Source: Cricetomys ansorgei (taxonomy: Eukaryota > Chordata > Mammalia > Rodentia > Nesomyidae). From it: 64,000 nt of DNA. The number at the start of each line of letters is the position of its first letter. Position 1 is the first letter of the stretch. The stretch covers positions 4,174,001 through 4,238,000 of the forward strand of contig JAMJFZ010000597.1 in the NCBI GenBank assembly GCA_026225945.1, written 5' to 3'. Both the position numbers and the translations under genes were made by a program. Positions 52,903 through 63,925 of this stretch are shown here, in pieces. A model generated the notes under the pieces. The model saw nothing but the letters and a program-made list of their open reading frames with translations, was not told the origin of the DNA and did no database searches.

Positions 52903-53578
52903 TGGGCTGAATTGTGCACACCGGACCCCGACTCCCCCCCCCCAATATACTAAACTCTTAACCCCTAGAATCTGAGAATTTACTTGATTGTCTTTGAAGA
53001 GGAAATTTAGACAAATTAAGAGGACTGGGGAGATGACTCAGCAGTTAAGATCACTTGCTGCTCTTGCAGAAGACCAGGGTTCATTTCCCAGCGACCACAC
53101 AGTGGCTTAAAAATGTCCATAACTCCAGTGCCAGAGACTCTGATGCCCTCCTCTGCCCCCACTTGGAAGGCACCAGGCATGAATTTGGTGCATATACATA
53201 CATGCAGGTAAACACTCATACACATAAAGTTAAAAACAAACAAAAAGAAATGTTTAAAAAAGAAGAAACAATAAGATTATTTTGAGGGGTCCTAATCTAA
53301 TCTCTAGCTTCTTATTTCTGTTTATTTTGGGGGCCTTGAACTGAGGACCCTCCTTCCTCAGCCTCCCTAAGCTGGGAATGAAGATGTGGGCCACACTGTG
53401 ACAGAATTTTGCATCTCTGCAGGAAGAGTGGTTCCTAAATACACAGAGAGAAGCTGGAGACCTGCAAACCAAGGAAGGGAACATTTAGCCTGCAGAATCA
53501 CAAGAAAATATATTTCTACTGCTTAATCCACCAGGCTTTAGTATTTTGCTGTGGCCCCAACAAACTAATACGTGTTGA
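52903..53578 (+). mobile_element. MaLR-type LTR fossil split by a B3
   Basis: 'gggctgaattgtgcacaccg', 'ctcttaacccctagaatctg' and 'tgtctttgaagaggaaattt' open an MLT1-like LTR. A B3 sits at 53,021-53,265. The LTR then ends with 'tattttgctgtggccccaac' and 'aaactaatacg'. A B1-like scrap at 53,325-53,400 may also be inserted. Confidence 0.75.
53021..53265 (+). repeat. B3 SINE inserted in the LTR
   Basis: 'aggactggggagatgactca', 'gggttcatttcccagcgacc', 'gcccccacttggaaggcacc', A-rich tail. Confidence 0.93.
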
Positions 53579-53675
53579 AGGGATTTGCGGCAACAGGGCA
53601 GGGTTACCACCTCAGAGAGATAGCCCTGAGACTAGAGCTCAGCCAGTTAGGTGGCAGAGTTGGTGATTCAAGGCA

Positions 53676-54004
53676 AAGAGGGTGTGTGTGTGTGTGTATA
53701 CATGCACGCACACACATGCCTGTGCCATGAGTGTGCCAGAGGCTGCTGGCCGGTGTCTTCCTCTATTGCCCTCACTTTATTTTTTGAAATAGGGTCTCCC
53801 ACTGAACCTGGAGTTCACTGACCCAGCTGGACTGGTTGACCAGTAAGCCCTAGGGACCCTCCTGCCTCTACCTTCCCAGTGCTGGAATTACAGGCACATA
53901 CACGTTTCTACACCTGGGTTTTTATATCGGTGCTGGGAATCTGAACTCAGGTCCTTAGGCTTGTGCGGCAGGCATTTTACCCACTGAGTCACCTCCTCAA
54001 CCCT
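53676..54004 (-). repeat. B4 SINE, near full length
   Basis: (GT)n tail at 53,682-53,698. B1-like middle 'gaaatagggtctcccactga' and 'tgctggaattacaggcacat'. tRNA head 'gggaatctgaactcaggtcc' and 'tacccactgagtcacctcct'. Confidence 0.88.
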
Positions 54005-54007
54005 TGG

Positions 54008-54112
54008 ATTTCATTCATTCATTCTTTCAATGATGTTATAGTTTCTGCATCCACTCTGTGAAGAATCCTGTTCCAGGCACCAGACATATTGCTGTTGGGA
54101 TGGTCCAGAGGA
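54008..54112 (-). repeat. L2/MIR-class fossil
   Basis: 'tttcattcattcattctttc', 'aatcctgttccaggcaccag', 'acatattgctgttgggatgg' follow a common ancient repeat line. Confidence 0.5.
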
Positions 54113-54902
54113 GAGAGGATGTTGGTGTGACTGGAGTGTATAGAGAATGAGGTATTGAAACCAAACAACCAGCCATGGAGGTGATAGTCATTAAGTCACC
54201 TTGGCCTTGCACGTACCTTTATTTGCAAAGAGAAAACAATGAGAGCCGGACCAAACAGGTTATCTATACCTATTCCAAGAATACACTTTTTCCTAGAGGT
54301 GGAAGCTGATTTTTTGTGCCAATAGTTTCTGTTGGTACTAAGTGAACAAACTTAAATATTTCCATCAAAGGCCCTATTTCTGTTCTTTGATTTAATACAC
54401 AACATTACAATTGTATCTTAACTTAGCTTTTATGAAATGTCAAAGTTTTTTTTTTTCTCCCAAACTGGGAAGCTGGTGTTTCCAGGCAGTCATCCGGATC
54501 ATCTGTACCACTGTACACAGCAATCAGATAAACTTCCCTAATTCAGACCACAAGGGCTTTCAGCCCTGCATGACCTTGATTGGGAAAAGAAAAGGCCAAC
54601 AACAAAAATGTCCTCCTCCAAACTATTGCTTTTGTCCCTAATAAGTATCTATCCCAAATTCCCTCCTCTAGCAGCTTTTTGTTACATGATAGACAAGTTA
54701 TCAAGTCAGCAAACTCTTGTTCTAAGCTGGGCCCGGCCAGACATGACAAGCTGATAATGGGAAATAGCCTTGTCTCTAAGATCCTGTTGCTTAGACACAG
54801 GCATCCTTCTCTGCTTTATCATTGTGGAGGACTCCTCGCTCTCCTGAATATTTGAAGCATTAAAGTAATGTGAGAGTCCAAGATAGCCTGGCTGATTTAT
54901 AC
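54113..54902. other. Unique intergenic DNA, no feature seen
   Basis: No recognised element or exon. Confidence 0.35.
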
Positions 54903-54904
54903 TC

Positions 54905-55178
54905 TGGCTTTGTTTCATTTGGCAGGAAGTAGAGGGGACAGTAAAGGACTTGGGCTTTGAAGTCAGACAACCTTGAATTTGCACACTGACTCTCCCTCCT
55001 CTCAGCCCTGTAATTGTGGGCAAATTTCTTTAACTTCAATCTCTATTTCATTAGCTACAAAGCCAGAGCGATCATATTTACCTTAAAGACTTGTTGTACG
55101 TATGAATGATACAAGGTGTATGAAAGCTTCAACCTGTGGTTGGCAGTACAGTCAGTGCTCATTAACAGGCAACTTTTA
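54905..55178 (+). repeat. MIR SINE fossil
   Basis: 'gacttgggctttgaagtcag', 'gtaattgtgggcaaatttct', 'ttcattagctacaaagccag', 'gtcagtgctcattaacaggc' match MIR from the tRNA head to the 3' end. Confidence 0.85.
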
Positions 55179-55217
55179 AAAATAGTAATAACTAAGGATG
55201 TCCCCACTTAAAACAAA

Positions 55218-55560
55218 AAGAATCTGTTCTTTTGTGTGAGTGTGCATGTGTGCATGCATGTGTGTGTGGTATATAGCCATATGTACACAGGTGCACGTGC
55301 CTGGTGCACACGTATGGAAGCTAGAGGAAGACATTGGGTATCTTGCTCTGTCCCCCTCTTCCTTAGTCTCTTGAGGAAGGGTCTCTCATTGAGCCTGGAG
55401 CTATGCTGGCAGCCTGCAAGTTCCCATCACTGTCCTGTCTCCCTCCACTCCCCAGCACAGGCACACTGGCTTTTTACATGATTCCTGGGATCTGAACTCG
55501 GGTCTTCATGTTTGCTCAGCAAGTGCTCTTACCCATCGAACCGTCTCTCCAGCTAATACC
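55218..55560 (-). repeat. B4 SINE, near full length
   Basis: GT-rich tail, 'agaggaagacattgggtatc', 'gggtctctcattgagcctgg', 'gatctgaactcgggtcttca', 'acccatcgaaccgtctctcc'. Confidence 0.9.
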
Positions 55561-56452
55561 TGTTGTTTCTCCAACCCAGAACGGAAAGCTGCAGTAGTGG
55601 ATAGACTGCTTTAGCTTAGATAATTTATATAAGGAACCCGACTTGAGGACCTCTAACACTCCACCCCCAGCTTCAATATCCTAAGACATTCAGGGAGAGA
55701 TAAGCATCAAAGAGTCCCAGAAACGCAGCCATCTTTTCTAAGCAGTTCTCCTGGAGACAGGCTGTGCTCTGCAGAAGTTCTAGTTCTGAAGCTTGTAAGA
55801 CTCAGTTTGTCCAAGAGAGAATGACTTGGAAGAGGAAGCCTGGACAGAGAAGACCAGTTAATTTCGGGGCTGCAAAAACCATTCTTTCTTCAGGGTAACA
55901 GAACGAGAGAAAAGGGACATTTGACCCTCCCAAGATGTTTTCTTAATGTGAAATATAAGGTATGTTCACAATCTTGTTTTCTGACAGATCCTTGAAAAAA
56001 AATCTGGCATATTAACGATCCCTCTTAAAATACCAAAGATGGGGGCCAGAAGGGAACTTTTTCTTTCTGAACAATGACCAAGAAGGGAATTCTAATGAAT
56101 ATTTTGGCACACAGATGTCATTTTCTGGCTCTTTCAGGACCCAAGAGCAGTGGGCCATAATTAAAGCTGATGATGGTAATTCCAGACAGTCAACCCAAAT
56201 ATTTTCTCCATGCTGTCAATTCTCTGCATTAAATGATTTAACATCATGTTTGTGTAGCTGAACATACACACAGAGGGAAAATTAAATGTTGATATGAATT
56301 CTGGAGCATTTCTCCAAAAGATATTGTTTATTACATTCAAAGGATTTGTATGATGTTTTCCTTAGCTGATAAGTTGAAATGACCCTTTCCATGAAGAGAG
56401 CTGAGAAGGTCCATCCGAAGACGTCAGAATAACATTGACTGCCTGCTTCCCC
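55561..56452. other. Unique repeat-poor intergenic DNA
   Basis: The part 55,980-56,390 is AT-rich, free of recognised repeats and rich in homeobox-core ATTA motifs. It is a possible conserved non-coding element, unproven here. Confidence 0.35.
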
Positions 56453-56454
56453 CT

Positions 56455-56640
56455 CCCTCCTTTTTCTTGATAGGATCTCTTGTAGTTCAGACTGACCTTG
56501 AACTCACTATATAGCAGAGGGTGACTGGGATCACAAGAACTTGCCACCACCGCTGGGCTTGTGCAGTGCTGGGGACTGAATACAGGGATTAGTTTGCTAG
56601 GCAAGCACTCTACCAACTGAGCCACACTTCCAGCCCCAAG
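56455..56640 (-). repeat. B4/RSINE-type SINE
   Basis: B1-like 'ctgaccttgaactcactata' and 'tgactgggatcacaagaact' then ID head 'gtgctggggactgaatacag', 'caactgagccacacttccag'. Confidence 0.85.
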
Positions 56641-57178
56641 ATCATGTTTTCTGCAGGAAAGTCAAACCAGCTCATAGGTTTGGAGCTGCAGCCACACATT
56701 AAGTCAATGAATGTGGTCCACATCCGGTACACCACCTTTCCGGAGGCTCTCCCCGCTCATCTAGGCACTGGTGATGCTGCAAGTTCAATTATGTAACTCA
56801 AACAAGGCCAAGGCTGCTCATTTTTCTGTCAATTCAACTTCCAGAAAGAAAACCCACAAGTACATCTGTTTGCAAAATTTGTTAGGATCTTAGAAACCAG
56901 TCCAATTTTGTCTTTGTTGTTGTTTTGTACCTTTTACGCAAAGGCAAAATCCTACATCACCCTCCATCCTTCCATCCTCCTTCATCCTCCATCCTGCTCT
57001 TAAAGATAAACATTTCAGTGTCTTCTAGATGGAAACGAGGCACCCAAATCTAAGTGTTTCTGAGAGAATCCAAAGCATCATTTTAGAGTGAAATAAATTG
57101 ACCAGTCACTTCCTTATTTTTAATTTAAAAATTTCGATAAAGTCTATTAAAGGTCATTTAAGTTATTTTACTTTAAAA
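56641..57178. other. Unique intergenic DNA
   Basis: A (CCATCCT)n-like pyrimidine stretch at 56,960-57,000. Nothing else recognised. Confidence 0.4.
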
Positions 57179-57179
57179 A

Positions 57180-57363
57180 ATGCTTATATTACGTGTGTGT
57201 GTGTCCACGTGTGTGTGTTTGCACACCATGGTATATGTATAAAGATCAAAAGACAATTTGTAAAAGTTGGCTTTCTCCTTCTGCCATGTGAATCCCAGGG
57301 ACTGCAGGTTCTCAGGGTTGGCAACAAGTGCTTTTACCCACCGAGCTACCTCACAGGCTCCAG
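57180..57363 (-). repeat. B3-like SINE, diverged
   Basis: (GT)n, 'aaagatcaaaagacaatttg', 'agtgcttttacccaccgagc', 'tacctcacaggctcc'. Confidence 0.7.
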
Positions 57364-58596
57364 GCACTTCGAACAGGCAAACCTGAATTTGCCCTTTGAA
57401 GCAATTCAGCAAATGCCTGGCCTGCAAGCTCCAGTGCAACACCTAACAGTACAGACTCTCCAGCTGTAACTTGCACATAGGAAGCCCAGCACAGTACTAA
57501 GTAAGGCAAGGAACACGTTTGAGCCAAATGGGAGAGTGGTCACAGCACTACCAGCTCACCAGCCCAGCACTACAGCAGCTGCTGGGGTGTGATGGAGCTG
57601 TCTGAGGTCTCTAACATGTCAGGCACCTCAGCTTCAGAATCTATTAACTCTCTTTGGCCGGCCCCACATGCTAACCCCGGGTGAAGCAAATGCTGTGATG
57701 TGGAGACTCAGTAGTAAGGCATTCTTCTACTTCATCATAGTCAGGCTTCGTTGAGGCTCTCTCCTTTGTGAAGGAGCTGGGAGCTAGGACTCCTTGACAT
57801 TGGGCCACAGGATCTCAGAGACTCATGGCTGGTGCATGTGTGATCTGAATGCCCGATGACAGTCGTTTTCCTGCTTGGCTCACAAAATCAGGAAGACTTC
57901 TGGCTTTGCCCAGGGGCTTTCGGGCGACTCTCTTGTCAAAACCCACGCAGCCGACTGGAGAGGACTCTCCACAAGATGGCTCAGTGCCATCTCTAGGCTG
58001 GTGGGGGTGACTCAGAGATGAGATTATGCCCTGACACTTTGTTCTTGTTCCATGCCAAAGGGTAAAAAAATGTAACCCTCTGCTGCCACCTGCTGTTTCC
58101 TTTGGAATAAATTATTGAAATAATTTAAAGCTTGTGTATTGGTTGATCTTTGCCAAATGCCTTTAGGAATTCGGGGGCTGTGAAATGTAAGTTTATATAG
58201 TTCTGTACCAGCAGGTCTGTTATGTTCTGGGATACACTGTTGGGCCACTGGGTGTTTGCTCTATTTTAAGCTAGTTTAATGGCTGTCTGCCCCATCAGAG
58301 TAAGCTCACTGAGACTCAAGAGGAAGAGCACTCACTGGCTCCAGGGAGGATCTACAGGGCCCTGCCCAGTGAGCCCCTCTAGCATGGTCCAAGCCTTAAG
58401 AGTTTGGGTATCTCTTCCTCATGGGGAGTAATGCCATATGAGCCATAACTGAAGGCTGGTTCCCCCCGCAGGCCTGTTCTCTGAAGGGTATGTCAGTGGG
58501 TAGTATTCCTTATAAATACCCCCCATTCCACCCCAGAAGTAGTAGAACTTCCTAGTAGAACTGGCTGGAGGGCTTCGGAAGTAGTTCACCTGTATC
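57364..58596. other. Unique intergenic DNA
   Basis: No coding exon recognised. It contains a minus-strand CTCF-like motif listed separately. Confidence 0.35.
58082..58096 (-). promoter_or_regulatory. CTCF-like motif
   Basis: ACAGCAGGTGGCAGC on minus fits the CTCF core (YAGRKGGCRS) at 14 of 15 positions by eye, same orientation as the site at 41,933. Confidence 0.55.
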
Positions 58597-58708
58597 ATCT
58601 TCAGATGGTTTATCTTTGAGGAAATTGAGGCAGATTAAGGAAGAGGCGTTCCCAGGGAAGATAACACTCCCAAGTGGTAGACTCTGAGGTCAGGTTAGAA
58701 TTGGGGAT
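58597..58708 (-). repeat. MIR SINE fossil
   Basis: 'gtatcatcttcagatggttt', 'gaggaaattgaggcagatta', 'tctgaggtcaggttagaatt' follow MIR in reverse. Confidence 0.65.
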
Positions 58709-59480
58709 AATGGTTCCCAGAAGCTTAGGTAAAGAGTTAGCTATCATAAACTTGGACAGGCCTGATAAGGGCCCTTAGTCATCTGGCTGGAGGCACAAAG
58801 GACAGAGATCACCTGTCTCGATAGTTCTTGAAAATGGGGTTTTCGTTTTGCCATTTTCCTGGAAGATCTATTTGCATGCAATAGTTTCTGCTATTGTCTT
58901 TGGAAATTCTTTAAATTGTGATTTTTTTTTGGCAGAGATTAATGAGCCTGTTAAATGTATTTTCATCTAAATCTAAGTTGTTTTTTTTTAATGGCAAATC
59001 TGGTACTTTTTAGAATGACATAAACTATTACGGAAATGACCCTTGATATTTTCTTCTATCAGACTATCCCTGATAAGACCAGGTATGCAATGGCTCATCA
59101 CTCAGTGTCTTGTGCCACAGCTGGTACATGGGGGCACATTTGTTGAATGACTGAGCTGATCACCTATATGCTCATTTCCTGAAGCCCTGTGGGAGTGTGG
59201 GGTGGAATGGGAGTCGGAAGGAGTAGGAGGAAGCTTCCTAATTTTACTGAGATGGACAGTTCATGGGTAGATGGAACCATGAGAACTAGAGTGTGATGAC
59301 AAGACCGAAAGCTATACAGTATAGGCTTCAAAATGCAGATGCATTGCTTATAAAGAAAGTATGACTCTTGTGAAATCAACAAGAAAGTCATGAAGAATTC
59401 CTTCCTCCCATGTCTGGTTCTCTCTTACCCTTGTTAATGTAGTCCACAAGCCTGTGTTTATGCTTCATGCCTTTTCTTGT
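58709..59480. other. Unique intergenic DNA, no feature seen
   Basis: No recognised element; one 75-codon minus frame of random look. Confidence 0.35.
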
Positions 59481-60760
59481 TTATGTCCTGTTGTTCTTCT
59501 GTAAGATTGTATAAAGGCTTTGGGAATGTCCCAGCCTGGCTCACTCATGGCAAGAGGCCAGTCACTAAAGCAGCATTTTCTTGGGGGGGCCAATGCAATC
59601 ATGGAAATGGAAAATGAGCGGCCCCACTGGAGTTGCTGGAGAAAACCCCTGCAGGTCTGGGGTAATAGTTTCAGCTTCTCTCTCTTCCCAAGATACTCTT
59701 GACAGTTCTTAGTTCTTGAAGATTCTGGGTTGTCTCACGTTTCTTCTTCAGGCAGGAAACAACTCTTCAGGTGAATAATAAGGTGAGTGCTTACTGTAGT
59801 ATACTTGATTTGAGGAGTGTGGGAGACCATCATTTCTTGAATCTGTTGTGTCCTTGTTCACTCTGGAAGCTGGATCCCAGTCTCAAAGATCCGATCAGAA
59901 GGTGCAATCAGCTTCTTCACTCTGAGTTGGTGGAGAGAGCAGGGGCAGCAATTGTTGAGAAACTGAAGCTGACCAGAAGGTTGGACAGCTGATTGACCAA
60001 AAGGCTACCACAGCTGCAGCCCAAGGTTCTCACACGAGGGCATGTGTCAGGTTCCATGACCAACAGGTGGGCAAGGCCATTGCTTCTTTGACAAGCTGAT
60101 CTTTTGATGAGTAAGAAGTCTGCCAGGTGCTGTCAAGGCGTGATTGTTTTCCAGTGTTTTCGATACTAGTTCTCATGCCTCCTGTTGTGTCTGGTAACTA
60201 AGATGCTGTGTCAAGAAAGTACAGGGAGGCTTCTCTGAGCTGAAAAAGAACACTTTTGCAATTAGCCTTTTGTCCCTTCAGTCTGTTTCTCTTAGAACAA
60301 ATGTAATCTTAGTTGCTACAGACTGTTTAAAATAGCTCTTCTGGTGAGTCACCTAAAGCAAAGCTGCAGATACTATTGTTTCAGCCACAGCAGGTTTGCC
60401 ATGCAAGGTAACTCAGCGCTCACGGGGAAGTTGGGGACTAACACTCTACAGTCATGTGCATTTTGAGACCAATCTGAAAAGCGTTCAGAGAGCACGAAAT
60501 GCCTCAGCTGATGCATTGATACCACACACCTCAGAAGAAGCTCAATCTGCTGCAGAGGCAAAAGGAGGCTCTCCACAATCTTCACGATCCTTTCGACCCA
60601 AGACACGTGAGGGTTTTGCCTATCATTCATTACCTCCCCCACCCAGGAGTGTGGACAGAACCTTTGGGAAATCTCCAGGAGGCTATGCAGAAGGGTCAGA
60701 GGACTTTGCAGATGCTCTGAGGAAGAAATGGAAGCTTTAAACAGAACATTGTGCCACGGC
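59480..60760 (+). other. Gene-like or pseudogene-like segment of unknown identity
   Basis: Several partial plus-strand frames follow one another (59,771-59,992; 60,396-60,740) with protein-like composition, for example ...EGSEDFADALRKKWKL at the end of the second. They are separated by stops and shifts. It may be a decayed retrocopy or a non-coding transcript. I do not recognise the parent protein, and I see no clear poly(A) tail or target-site duplication. Confidence 0.3.
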
Positions 60761-61004
60761 TTGAAAGGTCATCATCTAGTTCACACTTACCTCAGAATCT
60801 AAATATTGTCAGAAAATGGGTAAGTTTGCCAAGACCATGAGCAGTGAAATTACTCAAAATAGCTCCCAGGAATCTTCAAGGCCAATGTGGCTCTGGCAGG
60901 CTGGGACACTCAAACCCATTGCTGCCTGTGTGGGACCTCAACTGCAGTGAGAGACTCTGCAGTTGCTTATGGGAAGGGTTTTATTCTCACCATCAAGTGA
61001 GTCA

Positions 61005-61005
61005 C

Positions 61006-61037
<32 letters not shown>

Positions 61038-61040
61038 TTC
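61005..61040. repeat. (CT)n microsatellite / polypyrimidine tract
   Basis: About 36 bp of pyrimidine, mostly CT, directly before CAG. Confidence 0.95.
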
Positions 61041-61165
61041 AGTCCCACCAACTTCAAGTGTGGGGAGGGGACTTGGGATCTTCAAATGAAGTCCTCAGTA
61101 CCATAGGCTTCTGAATACTTGGCCCTTTCCCCAAGCTGTGGTGGAGCATGGTACCTTACTATGCT

Positions 61166-61169
<4 letters not shown>

Positions 61170-61241
<72 letters not shown>
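61170..61241. repeat. (CAG)24 trinucleotide repeat
   Basis: 24 uninterrupted CAG units preceded by one CAA. It reads Gln, Ser or Ala on plus and Leu, Cys or Ala on minus. Confidence 0.97.
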
Positions 61242-61242
<1 letters not shown>

Positions 61243-61639
61243 TACCAGTTTTACTCTGCTCCTGACCCCACCCCAGATTGGCCAAAGCCAGGTTACCTCC
61301 TGCTTGGCAGCCTGCTGGGTCAAAGTCCAGAACAATTCTCCCAAATAAACAAGTCAAACAAAGGCAGTTCCCAGCAGTGGTAGGGGCCATGCTCCAAGGG
61401 CCATTTGCAAATCTGTCCTTAGGAATCTTGAAGACGGTTCCTCAGGAGGAGCAATGCTATATGCTGTTGCAAGGCTAGCCCTCACCATGACCGAACCTAG
61501 AATGGACTTAGAATGAAGTGCTCTGGATGCTTCAATGTAAGCAGTAGAGACATTTTCTGCGTCCTGTAGGGTGCAGCGTGATGTGTGAACACAAGGTTAC
61601 CTCAATCCCAGCTTTGTAGGGGGTTGACTTAGTGGTTCC

Positions 61640-61834
61640 CACTCTGCATGTGGGCAGCACCATCCCTTGGGCTGGAGGCCAGACTAAATAATGAGAAGAA
61701 AAGCTGATCACAGGCTATCCTTTCTCTGCTTCCTGACTTCAGATACAATGTGCCTGGTGGTCACTCACCACAATGGGGCTGCACTTTCAGACTGTGAGCA
61801 AAAATAAACCCTTCCTTCCTTAATGTTTGGTCCA
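61640..61834 (+). mobile_element. Mammalian/rodent LTR-like repeat, 3' end truncated
   Basis: 'gggcagcaccatcccttggg', 'tctctgcttcctgacttcag', 'actgtgagcaaaaataaacc', 'cttccttcctt' is a familiar repeat line; the family name is uncertain. Confidence 0.6.
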
Positions 61835-61835
61835 C

Positions 61836-61992
61836 ATGGGTGTCTGTGCACCAGATGTATGCCCACAAGTAGCAGATCCCCTCAAGCTGGAGTTAGAGAT
61901 AGTTGCGAGCTACCATGTAGGTGCTGGGAACCCAACCCAGGTCCTCTGGAAGAGCAGCCAGTACTCTTAACCATTTGAGCCTGCCCCTTTCT
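61836..61992 (-). repeat. B3 SINE, 3'-truncated
   Basis: 'gcagatcccctcaagctgga', 'aacccaggtcctctggaaga', 'actcttaaccatttgagcct'. Confidence 0.88.
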
Positions 61993-62014
61993 GTTTTTAT
62001 TTTATTTTATTTTT

Positions 62015-62108
62015 TATTTTTATTTTTTGATAGGGTCTCATTATGTGGTCTGCAGTTCCCATCTCTTGAATGCTGAAATTAAAGACAGGGATCCTATGCC
62101 TGGCTTTT
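62015..62108 (-). repeat. B1 SINE, truncated and diverged
   Basis: 'tttgatagggtctcattatg', 'atgctgaaattaaagacagg', 'gatcctatgcctggct'. Confidence 0.7.
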
Positions 62109-62710
62109 TCCTCTCTTTCTGTCCCCTCCACCCCACCCCTCCCCTTTTCTTCGATGTTTTCCTTACTCTCCCTTCTCATCAGAGCTGAGTGGAAGGGGAA
62201 ATGAGATTGGGATGGATCTCTGGCCAGGGGAGAACTATTTACTGGAAGGACAGAGAGGAACTTCTACAGTTTTGCTCTAGTGACTTCTTTGCACATAGAA
62301 TCCTAGGTCTCAGATTAAATGGTAGATTTAAACTCCTACCGGAGTTTGGTAGGGCTGGTCTCTGGTGTCTTTGCAGGAGGAATGGAAATCTAGGAAGGAC
62401 AAAACGCCTGGTTATAATGAAGGAAGGGGTGACGGAAGGACACATAATGGCCGGAGATCAGATCTCCAGTTTGTCTAAGATTCTAGATTTAGGCCCAGGG
62501 ATCCAGTGAGAGGACTACAACAACAGAATAAGTTAGCAAGGCTAACAGGATGGGATCTTCAGGAAGGAACCCAGTTCCTTTGATGTCACCGCTTTGTTAT
62601 CCTCCTATGCACCAGGGGTAGAGCGCTCGTTTGTCTGTTCTCACATACTGTTCTCAGGACAGAAAAAGGTGTGTAAGAAAACATCCCTTCACAAAAATGG
62701 GGTCAAGCGG
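62109..62710. other. Unique intergenic DNA, no feature seen
   Basis: No recognised element; frames at 62.19-62.51 kb lack domains. Confidence 0.35.
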
Positions 62711-62712
62711 GG

Positions 62713-62924
62713 GAGGGGGCAGTCAGATGGCTCAGTGGGTAAAGGTTTTTTTTTTTTTTTTGCCAAGCCCGATGACCTGAATTTGATCTGCAGGACCCAC
62801 ATGGTGGAAGGAGAAAACTGGCTCCTGAAAGCTGTCCTCTGACCTCTAAATGAACGCCATGGCACTTGTGCATGCATGCACACACACATCTGAAAAATAA
62901 ATAATTGTAAAAAAAAAAATGGGT
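62713..62924 (+). repeat. B2 SINE with internal T tract
   Basis: 'gggcagtcagatggctcagt' head, then T16 at 62,747-62,762 in place of the usual 'cacttgc' between A and B boxes. The normal body follows ('tgacctgaatttgatctgca', 'tgtcctctgacctctaaatg') with an A tail. Confidence 0.92.
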
Positions 62925-63590
62925 CAACATATTCCAACAGGAAAATGAGTGCCTCAGTGTGAACATAGAGCTCCGGTGTGGTCTGCTTAGAACAGGATCA
63001 AACCGCCACCCTCTTATCTGCACAGTAGATTTATGACTGTGTTGAAGAATCACCCTAGCCTTTGTTTTTATCAGCCACATTCCATTAATACCTCAGGATG
63101 AATCTGCGGTCAATTAAAAGCCCGGCTGTTTTCATTTTTTAATTTTTTTACACGAATTGCTACCAAGCCAGGAATCCCTGTGAATCTGCGCTTTTGAGGT
63201 TTTTTTGGAAACTAAGTACGGAAGTACGGACGTTTACAATGGTCCTCCCTGAATGGCAGGCTTGCTTGCATCTTGCTTCTTTATCCAGCAGCTCCAGCAG
63301 CTAAGATTCTAAACTTTGTACTTACATCCTTCGTCAGTCCGCTCAGTCTATAAAAATGTAGGCTGGGGCGGGGCATGAGGCAGATGGCTGAGTCACATGG
63401 CAAGCTCCTGCTGAGGGACACCCAGTGTGTCAGCCTCTGTGGGGAAGGAGATTCACACAACTGAAAAACCATCTCATAGTAATCTTATACCATTTATCCT
63501 CTGGGTCTCTGCCATCTCTGGCCCCAGAGACCCTTTGTGTGCTATTTTAATGAGATCAAGTTACAGTGGCTTTGACGTTTCTACCTCTGG
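62925..63590. other. Unique intergenic DNA, no gene seen
   Basis: No recognised element. An AP-1/antioxidant-type GCTGAGTCAC lies near 63,387. Confidence 0.35.
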
Positions 63591-63591
63591 A

Positions 63592-63658
63592 ATTTTGGCC
63601 CTGACCCAATACCTTGCACATGATAGATGCTCAATTAAAGTTTGTTGAATTAAATTTA
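63592..63658 (+). repeat. MIR/L2-class 3' end
   Basis: 'aataccttgcacatgataga' and 'tgctcaattaaagtttgttg' match the shared 3' line of ancient SINE/LINE fossils. Confidence 0.55.
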
Positions 63659-63752
63659 ATCCTGTGACTCATCAACCTCTTAACCATATATTTACAAAAG
63701 GGAGAGGAGACACATTTCAGTGAGGACTTCCTTGGTTCCCGGTATTCTTCAT

Positions 63753-63894
63753 AGTGAGATAGGGTCTTATCCTGTAGCCCATGTTGATCCAGAACATGAG
63801 AATATAGTCTAGGTTGGCTTTGAAGTCACATCCATCCTCCTGTCTCTGCCTCCCAAGTGTAGGGATTACAGGTATGAGTCATTATGCTTGACCT
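63753..63894 (-). repeat. Old B1/PB1 SINE
   Basis: 'gtgagatagggtcttatcct', 'aggttggctttgaagtcaca', 'gcctcccaagtgtagggatt'. Confidence 0.8.
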
Positions 63895-63925
63895 CTTTTT
63901 GTTGTTTTTCATCGAAATGTAAAAA

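Larger units (their letters stand above)
60761..61640 (+). other. Segment with splice-like signals and a (CAG)24 tract
   Basis: A GTAAGT donor-like site at 60,820 and a GTGAGT at 60,997 precede a (CT)n-TTTCAG acceptor-like site ending at 61,042. The CAG tract follows at 61,170. The frame with Gln is ATG-CTG-CAA-(CAG)24 and stops soon after. No protein family recognised. Confidence 0.35.

Noticed and set aside
61082..61390. Poly-Cys, poly-Ala, poly-Ser and poly-Leu frames over the CAG repeat
   Set aside because: All six readings of a (CAG)n give open homopolymers; there is no domain or conserved flank to support a protein.
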